Part shown: positions 50,690 to 61,207 of the stretch, in pieces
How the letters are laid out: each line of letters starts with the position of its first letter
Position numbering within the stretch: the first letter of the stretch is position 1
Assembly (NCBI GenBank): GCA_013399015.1
Contig: VWZX01000240.1
Coordinates: 439,033-503,032, forward strand
From: Galbula dea
Taxonomy: Eukaryota; Chordata; Aves; Piciformes; Galbulidae
Length of the DNA: 64,000 nt
Direction of reading: 5' to 3'
The notes under the pieces: generated by a model
Seen by the model: only the letters and a program-made list of their open reading frames with translations
Told to the model about the DNA's origin: nothing
Database searches by the model: none
Translations under genes and position numbers: made by a program

Positions 50690-52069
50690 CTGAGAATTTA
50701 AAGCAGTCAGAGTTTATTACAAAAGTAAGAACAATGGTTTCACAGCTGAAACACCAGGTTATAGCCTTTCAACAGGGATGCTGCTGTTAAAAATGAATGC
50801 AGGAACAACTCCTAAGCCCTTTATCTCCAGATGCAACATTTCTCAAGAGAAAGAAACTGGTTGCAACAAGAAAAGTGTTAAGTTGCATATAGTTTTTCCT
50901 GGTTGTGCCTGATTCATATCAGTGTAATTTATAGGGAAGCTAGAAACTTCCACTAGCATTAAGCTCAAGTCCACAATGTGAAAAAATCCCAGGGAACTTG
51001 TTAATATTTTGCACTATGTTGATCATGGGAGTTATAAATGAAAAATGTCAGTGTCCCTGCTGTTAACATGGACTTAGCATATTTAGTCTCTTGATGCACA
51101 CAAGCTTTGAGTAGTGCTCTTCACCCAGAGAACATAAAGTTTCAGAAAAATGGAGGTAAAATGAAGCCAGCCACTAACTCTGTGGTTAAGAATTCATTGG
51201 GTCTCAGCATCTGAGCTTCAAGGGCTGGAAGATGCCTAATGCTGCCCTTTGGAAAATCAGACAGAGGGAGAGGGTTTGGTTACCTGAATCACTTCCAAAA
51301 CACATTCTGAATGTAGATGTGCCTAGGGAGGACAGGAATAACAGAACTGGCTCTGCCACTCTCTATAGACCAATTTGAAGGGTTAACACATCCACTCATT
51401 ACCTGTCTTACTACCTGACTAATTATCTTCCCTAACCCCACAATTCTAATCATTTTGATGGATGGATATTTCTTTTATTATTTTTTTTGAGTTCCACTTT
51501 TAATAAAAACCTAAAAGCCTTTTATTTTTTTTCATCAATTCATTAAAAAAAAATCAGAAACATTGTCAGAAGGAGGCTTGGAGACTAGGGTAAGTAGCTG
51601 TAAGTACTTTTAGCTGAAACTAATTAGATTTGTGTCAATATTGTCCACTTGAACAAAGCAGAGCTTCATCAGAACAATGGGGGAAGCATGTTCCAATTGG
51701 GAAAAATTTGCCTGCAGGTGCAAACACATATGAACTCCAGTTGAGAGAAGTAATCTTACAGATCTCAAGGTGCTTTGCACTACTCTAATAGCTTGAGTAG
51801 GCTGCTGTTGGTTTAAATGGAAAGTGGATGGATCAAGCCCATTGGGATCTGTAGCTGTTAAGTGATTATTACTGTAAAACAAGGAGCAAGACTATGCAGC
51901 AGTGCTATGAATAGTCTACTCTCCCAAGGAGCTACCATTAAAACATTGGGTATTATTGCATTCAACATCAGCCCTGTCTTCTGACCTGTCTCAAAATAGA
52001 AAATGATGCCAGGCTACAAACTGCAACCTGCTTATGAAAATGTATCCAAATAACTATTATTTCCCATGG

Positions 52070-52131
52070 CAGGGGGCTTGGAACTAGATGATCTTTAAGG
52101 TCCAACTCTGACAATTCTGTGGATCTATGAC
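52070..52131 (+). mobile_element. CR1 LINE, 3' tip
   Basis: GGAACTAGATGATCTTTAAG then GACAATTCTGTGGATCTATG, only the last 60 bp of an element. Confidence 0.88.
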
Positions 52132-53160
52132 TCTTTGATTAGTTAACTTTCATTTGCTTACTCTTCAATAAGAGTCTGACAGTGTAAAAGCCTTTATGCT
52201 GCCTCCAGCATGGATCCTAATTACAAACAAGAAAAGGAGAGCACTTCTTTGGTGTGTACTTTTGCAATGCCTAGTAAAAATGTACAATACTCTGATTTAC
52301 ATAGACACAGACACATCAGTCATTGGCATTGCTAGCTGTGGACATCTGTCACACTTTGGCTAGCTAAATGTGTCACAAAAGGGATCTGCATTTGACCTTT
52401 GTTCAGTGGAAAGATTGTGACTTCCCTGCTTTCAAAACACATTAGATTAAGGTGTACTCCCCACTAAAGAGTTGGATCCTGTGAGGTGTGGACTTTCCAT
52501 CTGCTCTCACTGAAGTGAAGGCAATAGGAGCTGTGGGTGTTCAGCAGCATATGCCCTCAAAATAGGCATATATCTCCCCTATAAATGTCCTTGCCAAAGT
52601 ATTCCATAAATCCTAGCTCTCCTTGCAAAGCCATGGGCAACACTTGATGTTGGCTAACCACTTGTGATGAGGAGGAGCAAAGGTTTCTCGTGAAAAAATG
52701 TCTGGATCTTCATTTAATCTCAGGATAGGAAAGGATTTCTTGGGTTATAAATCCCATCCCATGGTATTGAGTGTACTGTGTTGTACAATATCATCCATAA
52801 GTGCATTGATCTCCATCCAAAAGCAGTTTGATTTACTAAAGCAGACTGTTCAGATAAATACAGGTTAGCAACCTAAATTTTTAACTCAATTTTTTTAATT
52901 AGCCATTTTCACTTGGCCACTTTACCTATTTGATGTGTTTGCCCTCTGGTTTTTTTTTCTGGCTGAAACAAACCATCTTACCTTGGAGTTTTCTTATTAA
53001 AAATGCTGTCTGTACCTACTCTGGTTTGAAATCATCTCTGAGGATGTGTAAACAAAATTATATTCAGTACCTCACAGGGGTACTCACCAGGGAATTATGC
53101 AATGGAACACATATCACCTTACCTCTCTTCTATCTGTCCTTGCATCTGATGGGTCTCACT

Positions 53161-53258
53161 TTATATCTATAGATATAGATATTGATGTCTATCTAGATCT
53201 ATATCCATGTGTATATATATAGATATGTATATAGAGAGATATATATGGATGTATCTAT
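53161..53258. repeat. AT/TAGATA-rich microsatellite
   Basis: Irregular TATCTATAGATATAGATA units over about 100 bp. Partly self-complementary, so cruciform-prone. Confidence 0.9.
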
Positions 53259-54174
53259 TTCCAGTACAGACTTTACACATGGTCTTACAACATCTATATC
53301 TTTGGACTACATGCCAGACAATGTTTCTGCTTCTCCATTGACTTGCAGTTACCCTGAGACCAGAAATCAGCACTTTCGACTCCTGTATACCTTCAGAGAC
53401 AGATTTGTAGATAAATTCAGGGCCCCAAACTGTTAGACAGGTGCTTCTCTTCTGCAGATGCCCTGAGGCTTTTACAAGCCAGAGTTTACATGGTTCTTTA
53501 TCCCCCAGGTGCCCATGTCCTCCTCAGCTGATGTTTCTAAGGAGGTATAAGCATACCTGCCTCTTGACTGTTACTAGGTTACTCAGTTGCCTCATGAAAG
53601 CTGCAAGATCCTGGAGGTTCCAATGCCAACTCTGAACTGTCAGGATACCCCTAGGACAGCTCAGTTCTGGAGGTATGCTCTAATGTTCCTAACCCCTTTC
53701 ACCCATGAAGATGACCAAGTGCAGACAAACAGTCAGTGAAAAGCATTATCAAAATAACTGGGAGCACAAATGGGAAAATTCTAAATACAAGCAGTAAAAA
53801 AAGGGGTTGAGAGGACTCAATTTGTAGGAAAAGCTTTATTCTGGCAGCTTAACTAACCTTAAGTACCTGATTCCTATATGGAATACATAGCTAGGGAATC
53901 CAGAGAGAAAGAAGCATTTTTCTCTGGCAAAACTTCTCTGTACTAACTCATCTTGATTTTGGGGATACTGCATGAACAGCATGGGAATCACTTAGATCTT
54001 TTGCTGCCTGGCTAAAGCCAACTTGGATGTGTAACAGAAGTCAGGCTGTTCAGAGCTTTGGCATTGCTCCTCTCATTCAAAAAAGTTCACTTCCTTTTTA
54101 CAAATCCCCACTGCCTGTAGGGTTTTCAGTTCAGTTACTAAACCAAAAAAAAACATGCAGCAAATGGAGCTTAC

Positions 54175-54282
54175 CTGGAGGTGATGTGACAGTGAATACA
54201 AGTTTCCAGTTTGTACCTGAACTGGAGACAACCAGGCTGGAAAAGCTTGCACATCCATCTATGACCTGCACTTCTGTGACCC
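54175..54282 (-). CDS. PKHD1: PKHD1 exon, extracellular (GTNWKLVFTVTSPPG)
   Basis: This 108-nt exon has a clean acceptor (TTACAG/GGGTC) and donor (CCTCCAG/GTAAGC). It codes 35 complete codons with split glycine codons at both ends. The reading includes CASFSSLVVSSSGTNWKLVF and then TVTSPP, the juxtamembrane stretch of fibrocystin. Both junctions are phase 1 and the length is a multiple of three, so skipping would keep frame. The boundary arithmetic (2 + 35x3 + 1) fits exactly. Confidence 0.92.
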
Positions 54283-54599
54283 CTGTAAGGTAATAAAATA
54301 CAGATAAGCATCACCTAAGCCCCTCAGAGAGTCCTTGGGACTGTAAAGGGACTTCAGAAAGCTTCAAATCAATGGCCTCCCTAATCATAATTTTTTTGTC
54401 TGATCCCAGATATTTCACTTAGTGTCAGGTGTTGGTCTTCAGACTTACCTTGACATCAAATTCCTGATGGACTGGAGAACCTTAACTTCTGCATCCTGGT
54501 TCCTTGAGCTCATTGTGAAAGGACATGTACTGCACAAATCTAGATTGTGGGGGTGTAATTTGAATACAGATGCGAAGGGGATTAAGCAAAGGTAATAAG

Positions 54600-54875
54600 A
54601 GCTATTAGTTTTACAGGTGGCTAGTGATGAAGTGGTTAGAAAGAGCCCAACATCCATTAAAAGAGGTTTTAGAACCTTAGGACAGCTGCTTAAGGGATCA
54701 GGAAGGCAAGATGTGTTCTCCTCTATCCCTTCAGTGGCAATCATGAATGAGGAAATCAACAGGAAGAGACAACAGACCAACTCATGGCTCTGGGACTGGT
54801 GTTAGCAGCAGGGCTTTGGGTTTTTTTGATCATGGGCTGCTATAGATGAGACACCTGGCCTGTTGGTGATAATCA
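54600..54875 (+). pseudogene. Inverted segment of the same CR1 ORF1 (distal esterase part)
   Basis: The plus strand reads SDEVVRKSPTSIKRGFRTLG, then QLLKGSGRQDVFSSIPSV, then NSWLWDWC and, after a stop, FGFF and TPGLL. These are the blocks that follow the GDSL motif in CR1 ORF1. They lie on the strand opposite to the GDSL part at 54993-55007, with their 3' ends facing each other near 54880. This is best explained by local inversion after or during insertion. It sits in a PKHD1 intron, about 320 bp upstream (in gene order) of the exon ending at 54282. Confidence 0.8.
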
Positions 54876-54894
54876 AAGGTGTTCACTAGGGCAG

Positions 54895-55460
54895 AATGTT
54901 TATCCAACATATCCCTGTCCCATGCCCCAGGGAGGCAGCAGACTTCCCTGTGAAGTGGGTCAGCACAGCATATTGGCCTTTCTGCCCTCTCTCAGCAGAG
55001 AGTCACCCACAACAGTGACTCATCTGCTTTTCCTTTTGGATCCACTTGCGAGGCCAGGTCTATGGCAACTTGGCATTTCTGGCCTAGGGGAAACACCCTC
55101 CTCTCCAACAGCCAGTTCCTCCTGCAGGACCCCTACAAGGAGAGCTGGGAAGGTGGGGGAGGCTGGGAGGGGATTTGCCTGCTTCTCCAAGTAGGGACCT
55201 GTTTCCACTCCCCTTCTTCTCTGAGGTCCCCTCCTACTGCCTGGTGACAAGAGGGGAAGGGATCCTCTGACTTATGTGTGGCCTCAACCTGTTTCCTTTC
55301 TCTCAAGAAGTGGGTCCACCAGTCAATCTCTCTCTCACACTCCCTGATACTCCTCAACCTCTCCACTTCATCCTTCAGCACAGCCTTCAGCCAGGTAGCA
55401 ACCATGGCTGGATCTCTACAAGCAGCTGACACCTTGCAGCTCAAGTGTCACCTGGGATGA
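54895..55460 (-). pseudogene. CR1-type LINE ORF1 relic, coiled-coil part and GDSL-esterase signature
   Basis: The minus strand reads VERLRSIRECEREIDWW, the coiled-coil block of avian CR1 ORF1 proteins. A Pro/Arg-rich linker follows in a shifted frame, and after a TGA comes VTVVGDSLLR, the GDSL-esterase block I with its serine at about 54993-55007, then PTSQGSLLPP. The zinc-finger-like C-x2-C region that precedes the coiled coil in the 61.2-kb relic is deleted here. CR1 ORF1 binds RNA and supports retrotransposition, but this copy is dead (stops, frameshifts, inversion). Upstream sequence at about 55600 includes a TATAAAAAG-like string, probably part of the 5' UTR. A retroviral LTR origin is a weaker alternative. 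Confidence 0.8.
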
Positions 55461-57689
55461 GCTCTCTTGACCTCTAACCACTTAAAAGGATTGAACTTAC
55501 CTTGCACACTAGCAGAGGCTCAGCACCCTGCCACCAGCTGAAGCACCCACCAGGACACACACACAAACACTGACTGCTTACCCTGTCCTCCAGAGGGCTT
55601 TTTATATCTGGATCCAGGGTGGGTGGTGCTGGCTCCACACAGGCTATCTCATCAGCCTGCCCACCCACTGACAGGCCCCAGCACAAGCTCAGAGCTTATC
55701 CTGGCTTCAAAAAGCCCCCAAAAATTAGCATTTCGTTGGCCCTTTTTGCTACAGATCCCTTCCCCAGTGCAGTCTTTCTTGCCCTGAAGCTGATCTCAAC
55801 AGCAATGATATTACATCCTGCCCTGCTGTTAAATCATTTTGAACTTTTCTCCAACCTTCTCAGACACTTTGAAAGTGATTTGGCAATGAAAAATGTCTGT
55901 GGTGACTGCCTTGTGATCATACAGGAGACACTTTCAGCTAGAAACCTGGCAGGGGAAGGCTCCATGGGGAGCCTTCAAATGAAACCCAGAGAAACTCTGT
56001 TTCTCCATCACTTCACCTCTTGTTCTAAGCTATCAGGGAATGCATTGTGACCCAGCATTTACACTTGCCATGGTTTTTATTTTTGTAGGCTCTTTTTAAA
56101 AGTAAGAGTTGACTTTGCAACTGGATCTCCATTTTATTGTGTGTATCTTTCAGCAGCAGCCAAGTCCTGGCCTTTGAGCAATGCTGACCAGGTCTGGGCT
56201 TCACTTAGGTTCTTGGGGTGAGAGAAGTAAAATCCTAAAGACTAACAAATTCCAAAATGTTGGTTCAGGTGGGGGTAAGAAGTCAGAAATTCTTAGGATG
56301 CTGGATTTGCTCCAGTGATTACAAACACAGAGTTTTCCTGCTCAAAGACAACATGCAATAACTCTTTGCAGGTGGTTTGCTATTTTATTGCCATTTAGCA
56401 GCACAGGTGAGGATACAGATAGTCTGGGTGGGAGGATATTTATACTCTGCCATCCCTGTGTCCAGGAGATTGAAGGAAGTGGTGAAGCAACAAACACCTT
56501 TGTGAGACATTTTGCAATCACAGATGCACAGGAGTGGCCAGCAGGTAAGGACAAGGATTTGGATGGTAGGTCAGACTGCAGGACTGTTTCTCTCTGGTTT
56601 TATCCCACTTTTTTGTACCCACACCTATATGATCCAAGCAGTGCTAGGATCTGTTCTTTGGCACTGGGGAATTGGTATGCCCTGTCCAAACCTCTTAAAC
56701 TCTTACAGCTTCCAAACAGAGAGATGCTGCAATGCAAACTGCCTACTGAGATTAATTTGTGGCTGTGTTGACTTCTGAACTATGGCCAGAAATTCCTTGA
56801 GATGAGGTCCTAGGCAAAAATATGCCTTATTTTAATGATTTAACAACAGAAATCATAACATTTCCCCTCTCTGCAGCCCAGAATCATTTTATTTATTAAT
56901 ATCCTAGCTAGTTTTGACTACATAGATGCTTTTCTACTTTTGTACAGCATCTATCACACCAAACACATTATTTCATTGTGAGCCTTCAGGACCACCTGTG
57001 ATGTACAAAGAAGCAATAATTTGGACTGTGAATAGCCTTGGTGGAGATGTGGGAATCTAGATGGGTCTACTTGTTCCAGCCTGATCCTGGCTCATCTATT
57101 TACCTACTACCCATGAAGATCTTCCTTATGAAAATACCTGCCCAGACTAGGGAGGATTTTCTTGGCTCTGATACTCACTGTAACACTGCAGTTATAGAGT
57201 CTTGTCAGCTGCCTTCAAATACTTTATAATTGCCATTTCCAGTCTATGATGGAGCCTGGAGTACTCTACTGTACTTCTCAACAGAGACTAGCTCAGCTTT
57301 CAGGCACATATGCTTCAAAGCTCAGAATATTACAGATATATATGGGGAGCCTTCACACAGATCTCTCAGGCAAGCTGGTATTTAACATAGAAGCAAGCTA
57401 ATTTGGAGCTAAACTACTTTCCATGAGGCAGTTTGGCTGCTGTCAGATGAAGCAGCCTCAGTGTGCTAGACGGGACCCATTTCCATTAAATGCTGCTTTC
57501 ATATGCTTCAGAAGATGAGTGCAATAAGGACATTTGTCAAAGGAAAAAGTGCAGCAAACTATTACATACAGAACATCTGTACTGTGCAGCTCATTCTTTT
57601 CTGGAGTTTATTGACTATTAATTTGATGCATGTATCTTTTAAAGAATGTGAACTGCATTTCTCTTTAATGAATTTACTTTCATTTTTTC

Positions 57690-57773
57690 TTTCTTTCCCT
57701 CCCTCCTTCCCTCCTTCCCTCCTTCCCTCCTTCCCTCCTTCCCTCCTTCCCTCCCTCCTTCCCTCCTTCCCTC
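57690..57773. repeat. (CCTTCCCT)n microsatellite ending at an undetermined base
   Basis: A pyrimidine-only array of CCTT and CCCT units. It is followed immediately by a single N at 57774, so the true length is uncertain. Confidence 0.95.
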
Positions 57774-58725
57774 NGGCACAAAACCCAGCAGAAAACACCA
57801 AAGGAGTTTTCTAACCTGTAAACCTGGAGTTAGGATGATGTAAAAAGATTTCTAATTAACAGAAACATGGACTGAAAGGGTGAGAAGTTCTTATCTACAG
57901 CATGAGTGCTAATTATCTTTGTAATTAGGTGAACATTTTGAGTCAAAGCTAACACACAAATGGATTTACTACCAAAAAAAATACTTTACCTGTAGCAGGA
58001 AACTTCACTTTTGAATTTGTGTGCTGTTTGCTTGCAATCAAAGATTTTAGCAATGAAAATTAGAGTCCTTTATAACCAATAGCATTTCCACTTTCTAGTT
58101 CACAAGCATATGATCATCTCCAGGTGTTTGGTTCAGCACTGTACTCCAGCAAGTTTCTGTATCTAAACATGTTCATAACCTCAATAACCTCAAGGGAAAT
58201 ACTCACATGCTAAGAGTTAATCATGAGCTCAGGTGTTTGGATTAATTAATGAGGACCAGAAAGGAAACATTTAGTTCCCTTGTGAAAAGTATTTTCATGT
58301 TGGAAATATGCTAATTGCAAACAACAGGAAGGTGTTTCTGTCTGTACTTGGCCAGATTCTTTGCTGGGACAAACAGGTTGTCATTGACTCCAAGGAAATT
58401 GCCTCCATTAGTGTTAACTGAAAATCAAGTATTAGGATTTCTAATACTTCATCCTTTTCTGTTTTGTTTTAAGGCATGTCCTTTCAAGATATACTTACTG
58501 GATATACTCCCTTTAAGTTGCCAGAGCAAAAACCACTTTATATAAGCTTCTCTTTCTCCAGCATATGACCAGGAAGTTCACCAAACTCCTGCTACAACCT
58601 TCTTTATTCACTCTGATCACCAGCTTTCAAATCCAGTGTTTCTTAGAGAGAATTCCTACATTTATCACCATCATTCTGCATAGCTGCTTTGCCAGAACCC
58701 TTACTATGAGAAAACACATCCAAAC

Positions 58726-58813
58726 CTGTTAGAACAGCCTTGGAGGAACCCTTGAGGTGAGCTGATACAACCCAGGGTTCTGAGGGAGGCCCCAGTTTGT
58801 CAACTCTTTGACC
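58726..58813 (-). CDS. PKHD1: PKHD1 exon, extracellular (GPPSEPWVV)
   Basis: This 88-nt exon continues the luminal domain: 29 codons including VDKLGPPSEPWVVSAHLKG plus one base. The acceptor has a strong polypyrimidine tract (a T-run then CCTCCCAG). The donor ACAG/GTTTGG is weak but keeps the frame. It is read phase 0 in and phase 1 out, and joins the exon at 54282 to make a glycine codon. No other frame through this exon is open and compatible with both neighbours. Confidence 0.87.
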
Positions 58814-58875
58814 CTGGGAGGAATAAAAAAAAAAAGAGAAGAATTAAGGTGTGTATGTGAAAAAACTAGATCTAA

Positions 58876-58945
58876 GGTTTTGGGGTTGGTTTTTGTTTGC
58901 TTATTGGTTTGTTTTGCTGTTGTTGGGGTTTTTTGTTTTGTTTTA
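58876..58945. repeat. G/T-only tract
   Basis: GGTTTTGGGGTTGG and TTTTGTTTTG units over 70 bp, just upstream of the PKHD1 exon ending at 58813 in gene order. Confidence 0.88.
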
Positions 58946-59931
58946 GAGGGAACTACTGGTTGTCAAGTTTAGTAGAAAACCTGAAACATGTCTGAAGAAG
59001 GGTATGAAACTCAAAGGAAGATTCAATTGCCTAGATATAAGCTTTATGTGTCACTTCAGGTAGCCAGCCATGTTTGACATCCAGCAGAGTTGCCTTGTGG
59101 AAAGGTCTTACCTTTCTGTAGGAGCTGGAGGCCAAATAACATAGTCCAGAGCCTACAACACAGCAAGATGCCTGTGTCTAGAGAACTGAAGTGAAACACA
59201 AAGAAGCTGAAAGTTTTGTGCCTGGATGTTGTAAAACCAGTCTCATGTCTAATAGATATACAGAGCTGGTTTTGTCATCAACCAGCTTTACATGCAGAAA
59301 TAATGTCCACAAAGCTGTCCAAGCTTGGGTTTAGCACCATGCTTCAGGGTCACCTCTGTAAAAGTGTTGTACCTGGGGCTATACTTTTGCCTGTCCAGCA
59401 AAATAGAAGTGATTCCATAACAGAAACAGCTGGAAAACAGGAAAGAGGACATGAAAATATAAAGGAAATATACCATGAAGCCATGCTATGCAGATTTCAC
59501 CTGACTCTGGGACTGAATATAGTCCAACATTCCACAAACATCTAAGCACTCAGTGGACCTAGTCTGCTGCTTTGAGGACTTGTGTTAGCACCTCTGGCAG
59601 TGCTAAATGACTTCACACAGAAGTCCAGGCTTGCTTGAGACATGGTGATCTCTACTGACCATTCCCTCAGCATCCAGGGTACCAGATTACATCTGACACT
59701 GCACAAATCTAACCCTTGTGGAAAAAAAGTGAAAATCATGACAAGAGTCCATCCTGGAAGATGTTCTCAGAATGTCAATGACTGCTTATGTATAGATTGA
59801 TTCTTTGTCTTATGTATTTATAGTCTTGTCCTGTGCCATATTTAGGTCCATCTCATAGCTTTTGGATTGCTTGGAAGTGTCAATCATACAGAATTAATAA
59901 GAGCATGCATCTACAGAAGGCCAAATCCTAC

Positions 59932-60051
59932 CTTTTTGTCCAGGAAAATGATTTTTGGCTGCACAGGAAGCTCCTTCTCTATTTCTCCATCTGAGGGCTG
60001 CACCTGAACAGCCATGTTCCAGGGCCTCAAGTACAGGAATGTTCCTAGGTG
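59932..60051 (-). CDS. PKHD1: PKHD1 exon, extracellular (VQVQPSDGE...LPVQPKIIFLDKK)
   Basis: This exon codes part of the extracellular (luminal) region close to the membrane. The open reading contains NMAVQVQPSDGEIEKELPVQ followed by PKIIFLDKK. The LPVQP-hydrophobic-FLD motif is characteristic of the fibrocystin family. The donor is AAAAAG/GTAGGA and the exon ends on a codon boundary (phase 0). The 5' boundary is uncertain: AG acceptors would place the first base at 60044, 60051 or 60058, and an in-frame stop just upstream prevents a longer exon. I chose 60051, which keeps phase 0. An A/C-only tract (60096-60126) lies just upstream and supplies T-rich sequence on the minus strand. Confidence 0.82.
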
Positions 60052-60566
60052 CTGTCTGCTTCCATTTGTTCCATGTGCAAAGGAATGTTAACATAGAAAA
60101 AAACCAACACAAAACAAAAAAACAAAGCTATGAAAACACTCAGTGTTAGTCCCAGAGATAATTCACGTCTTGCCCAGGAATGACATGTTACCTGCTGTTC
60201 ATGGGATTTCTACCTTAGCCATGCAGGTGGCAATACTTAGTGTCTGTTACAAATAGGAAGGAGCATTATATCAAACAACTACTTATTTACCTTATCAGGG
60301 CACTTTGGTTCCTTGGATGAGAGCAGCACATATGGAAAAGTGTAGATATGGTGCTTGGGGCCATGGGTTACACTTCCAAGCAAACAGCAGCAGCAAAGTA
60401 ATAAAGAGTCTCTTCTTTTTTAAGATGTTTACAGATGGAAAACTGAGAATTTAATTTATCTCCATGGTCTCACACTGGATGTATCTGGCAGAGATGGTGA
60501 TTTTATGAGTTCAGAAACCTAATGGCTTTACTCTAAAGTCTCCGCTGATCAGTGGAGGCTGCAAAT

Positions 60567-60640
60567 CACAGCATCACAGAATCATTAAAGTTAGAAGAGA
60601 CCTCTAAGATCTCCAAGTCCAAGCAAGTGCTTGCTGTCCA
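60567..60640 (-). mobile_element. CR1 LINE, 3' tip
   Basis: CATCACAGAATCATTAAAGT and AGAAGAGACCTCTAAGATCT at its left, then TCCAAGTCCAAGCAAGTGCT. Similarity fades by about 60640. Confidence 0.8.
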
Positions 60641-61140
60641 GCAGAAAGAGTTCCAATGAAGACCTCTGAGCTCTTTGAAGAAGAAAGTTTCAGTTCCTTT
60701 ACACAAGCACAGCACTTCAAGAGCTTTACTGCATTTCCTTATCCTAACATGTGTCTTCTTTCCTTTCCTTATCTGCCAGGTCTTCATAGTGAAATATAGC
60801 AGTATACAGACTGTAAAAAACATCATTTTTTCCCAAGACTGAAACTTAAATTAGAGCATCCCAAGAGAGGGGTTTTGCATTTGAATAAAGAATCAACACT
60901 TTATTCTGTGCCTGTGTCATTTCATTCCCTCTCCCAGTGCTTTGTGTCATTTAGTATATCATATATATCTATAATTTATATATATAAACCCCTTTAATCT
61001 GCAATTGCAGCGAGGCAGCTGGGGGATTGGTATTGTCTTGAAATGAAAGTAGAAAAGCTATGGGTTCATCTCTAGTGTTTGCTTAAAGGTGTTTACAAAC
61101 AGAAGATATATGGAGCATAAGTTTCCTTTGGTTTAACTCA

Positions 61141-61207
61141 GGTTTTGATTTTGCTTGTTTGTTGGGGTTTTTGTTTTGTCTTTTTGTTTTGGCTGGGTTT
61201 TTTTTTC
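61141..61207. repeat. G/T-only tract abutting a CR1 ORF1 relic
   Basis: GTTTGTTGGGGTTTTTG and TTTTGTTTTGG units. On the minus strand this A/C-rich sequence directly follows the truncated ORF1 frame, like a tail. Confidence 0.88.

Larger units (their letters stand above)
44279..60051 (-). other. PKHD1: PKHD1 gene, 3' terminal part (six exons, five introns)
   Basis: This is the 3' end of the gene for fibrocystin/polyductin, a very large single-pass membrane protein of primary cilia and apical membranes in kidney and bile-duct epithelium. Six minus-strand exons are linked by AG acceptors and GT donors and read through without a stop. Introns are about 1.1, 4.4, 3.5, 0.8 and 4.9 kb. Family evidence is the run LPVQPKIIFLDKK, then LGPPSEPWVVSAHLKG, then FTVTSPPG before a transmembrane helix and a KKSKS stop-transfer, which match what I recall of the mammalian fibrocystin C-terminus. 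The paralogue PKHD1L1 ends in a very short tail. Here the tail is about 167 residues, which favours PKHD1. Earlier exons lie off the right edge. The last intron carries CR1 copies at 45515, 46526 and 48955, and the second holds an inverted CR1 ORF1 relic. Confidence 0.9.

Noticed and set aside
59542..59739. Possible PKHD1 exon after TTTTTTCCACAAG
   Set aside because: It lies between exons that already join in frame, and its reading shows no family motif.
60180..60255. Possible exon TTTGTAACAG/ to /GTAACATG
   Set aside because: All three frames contain stop codons.
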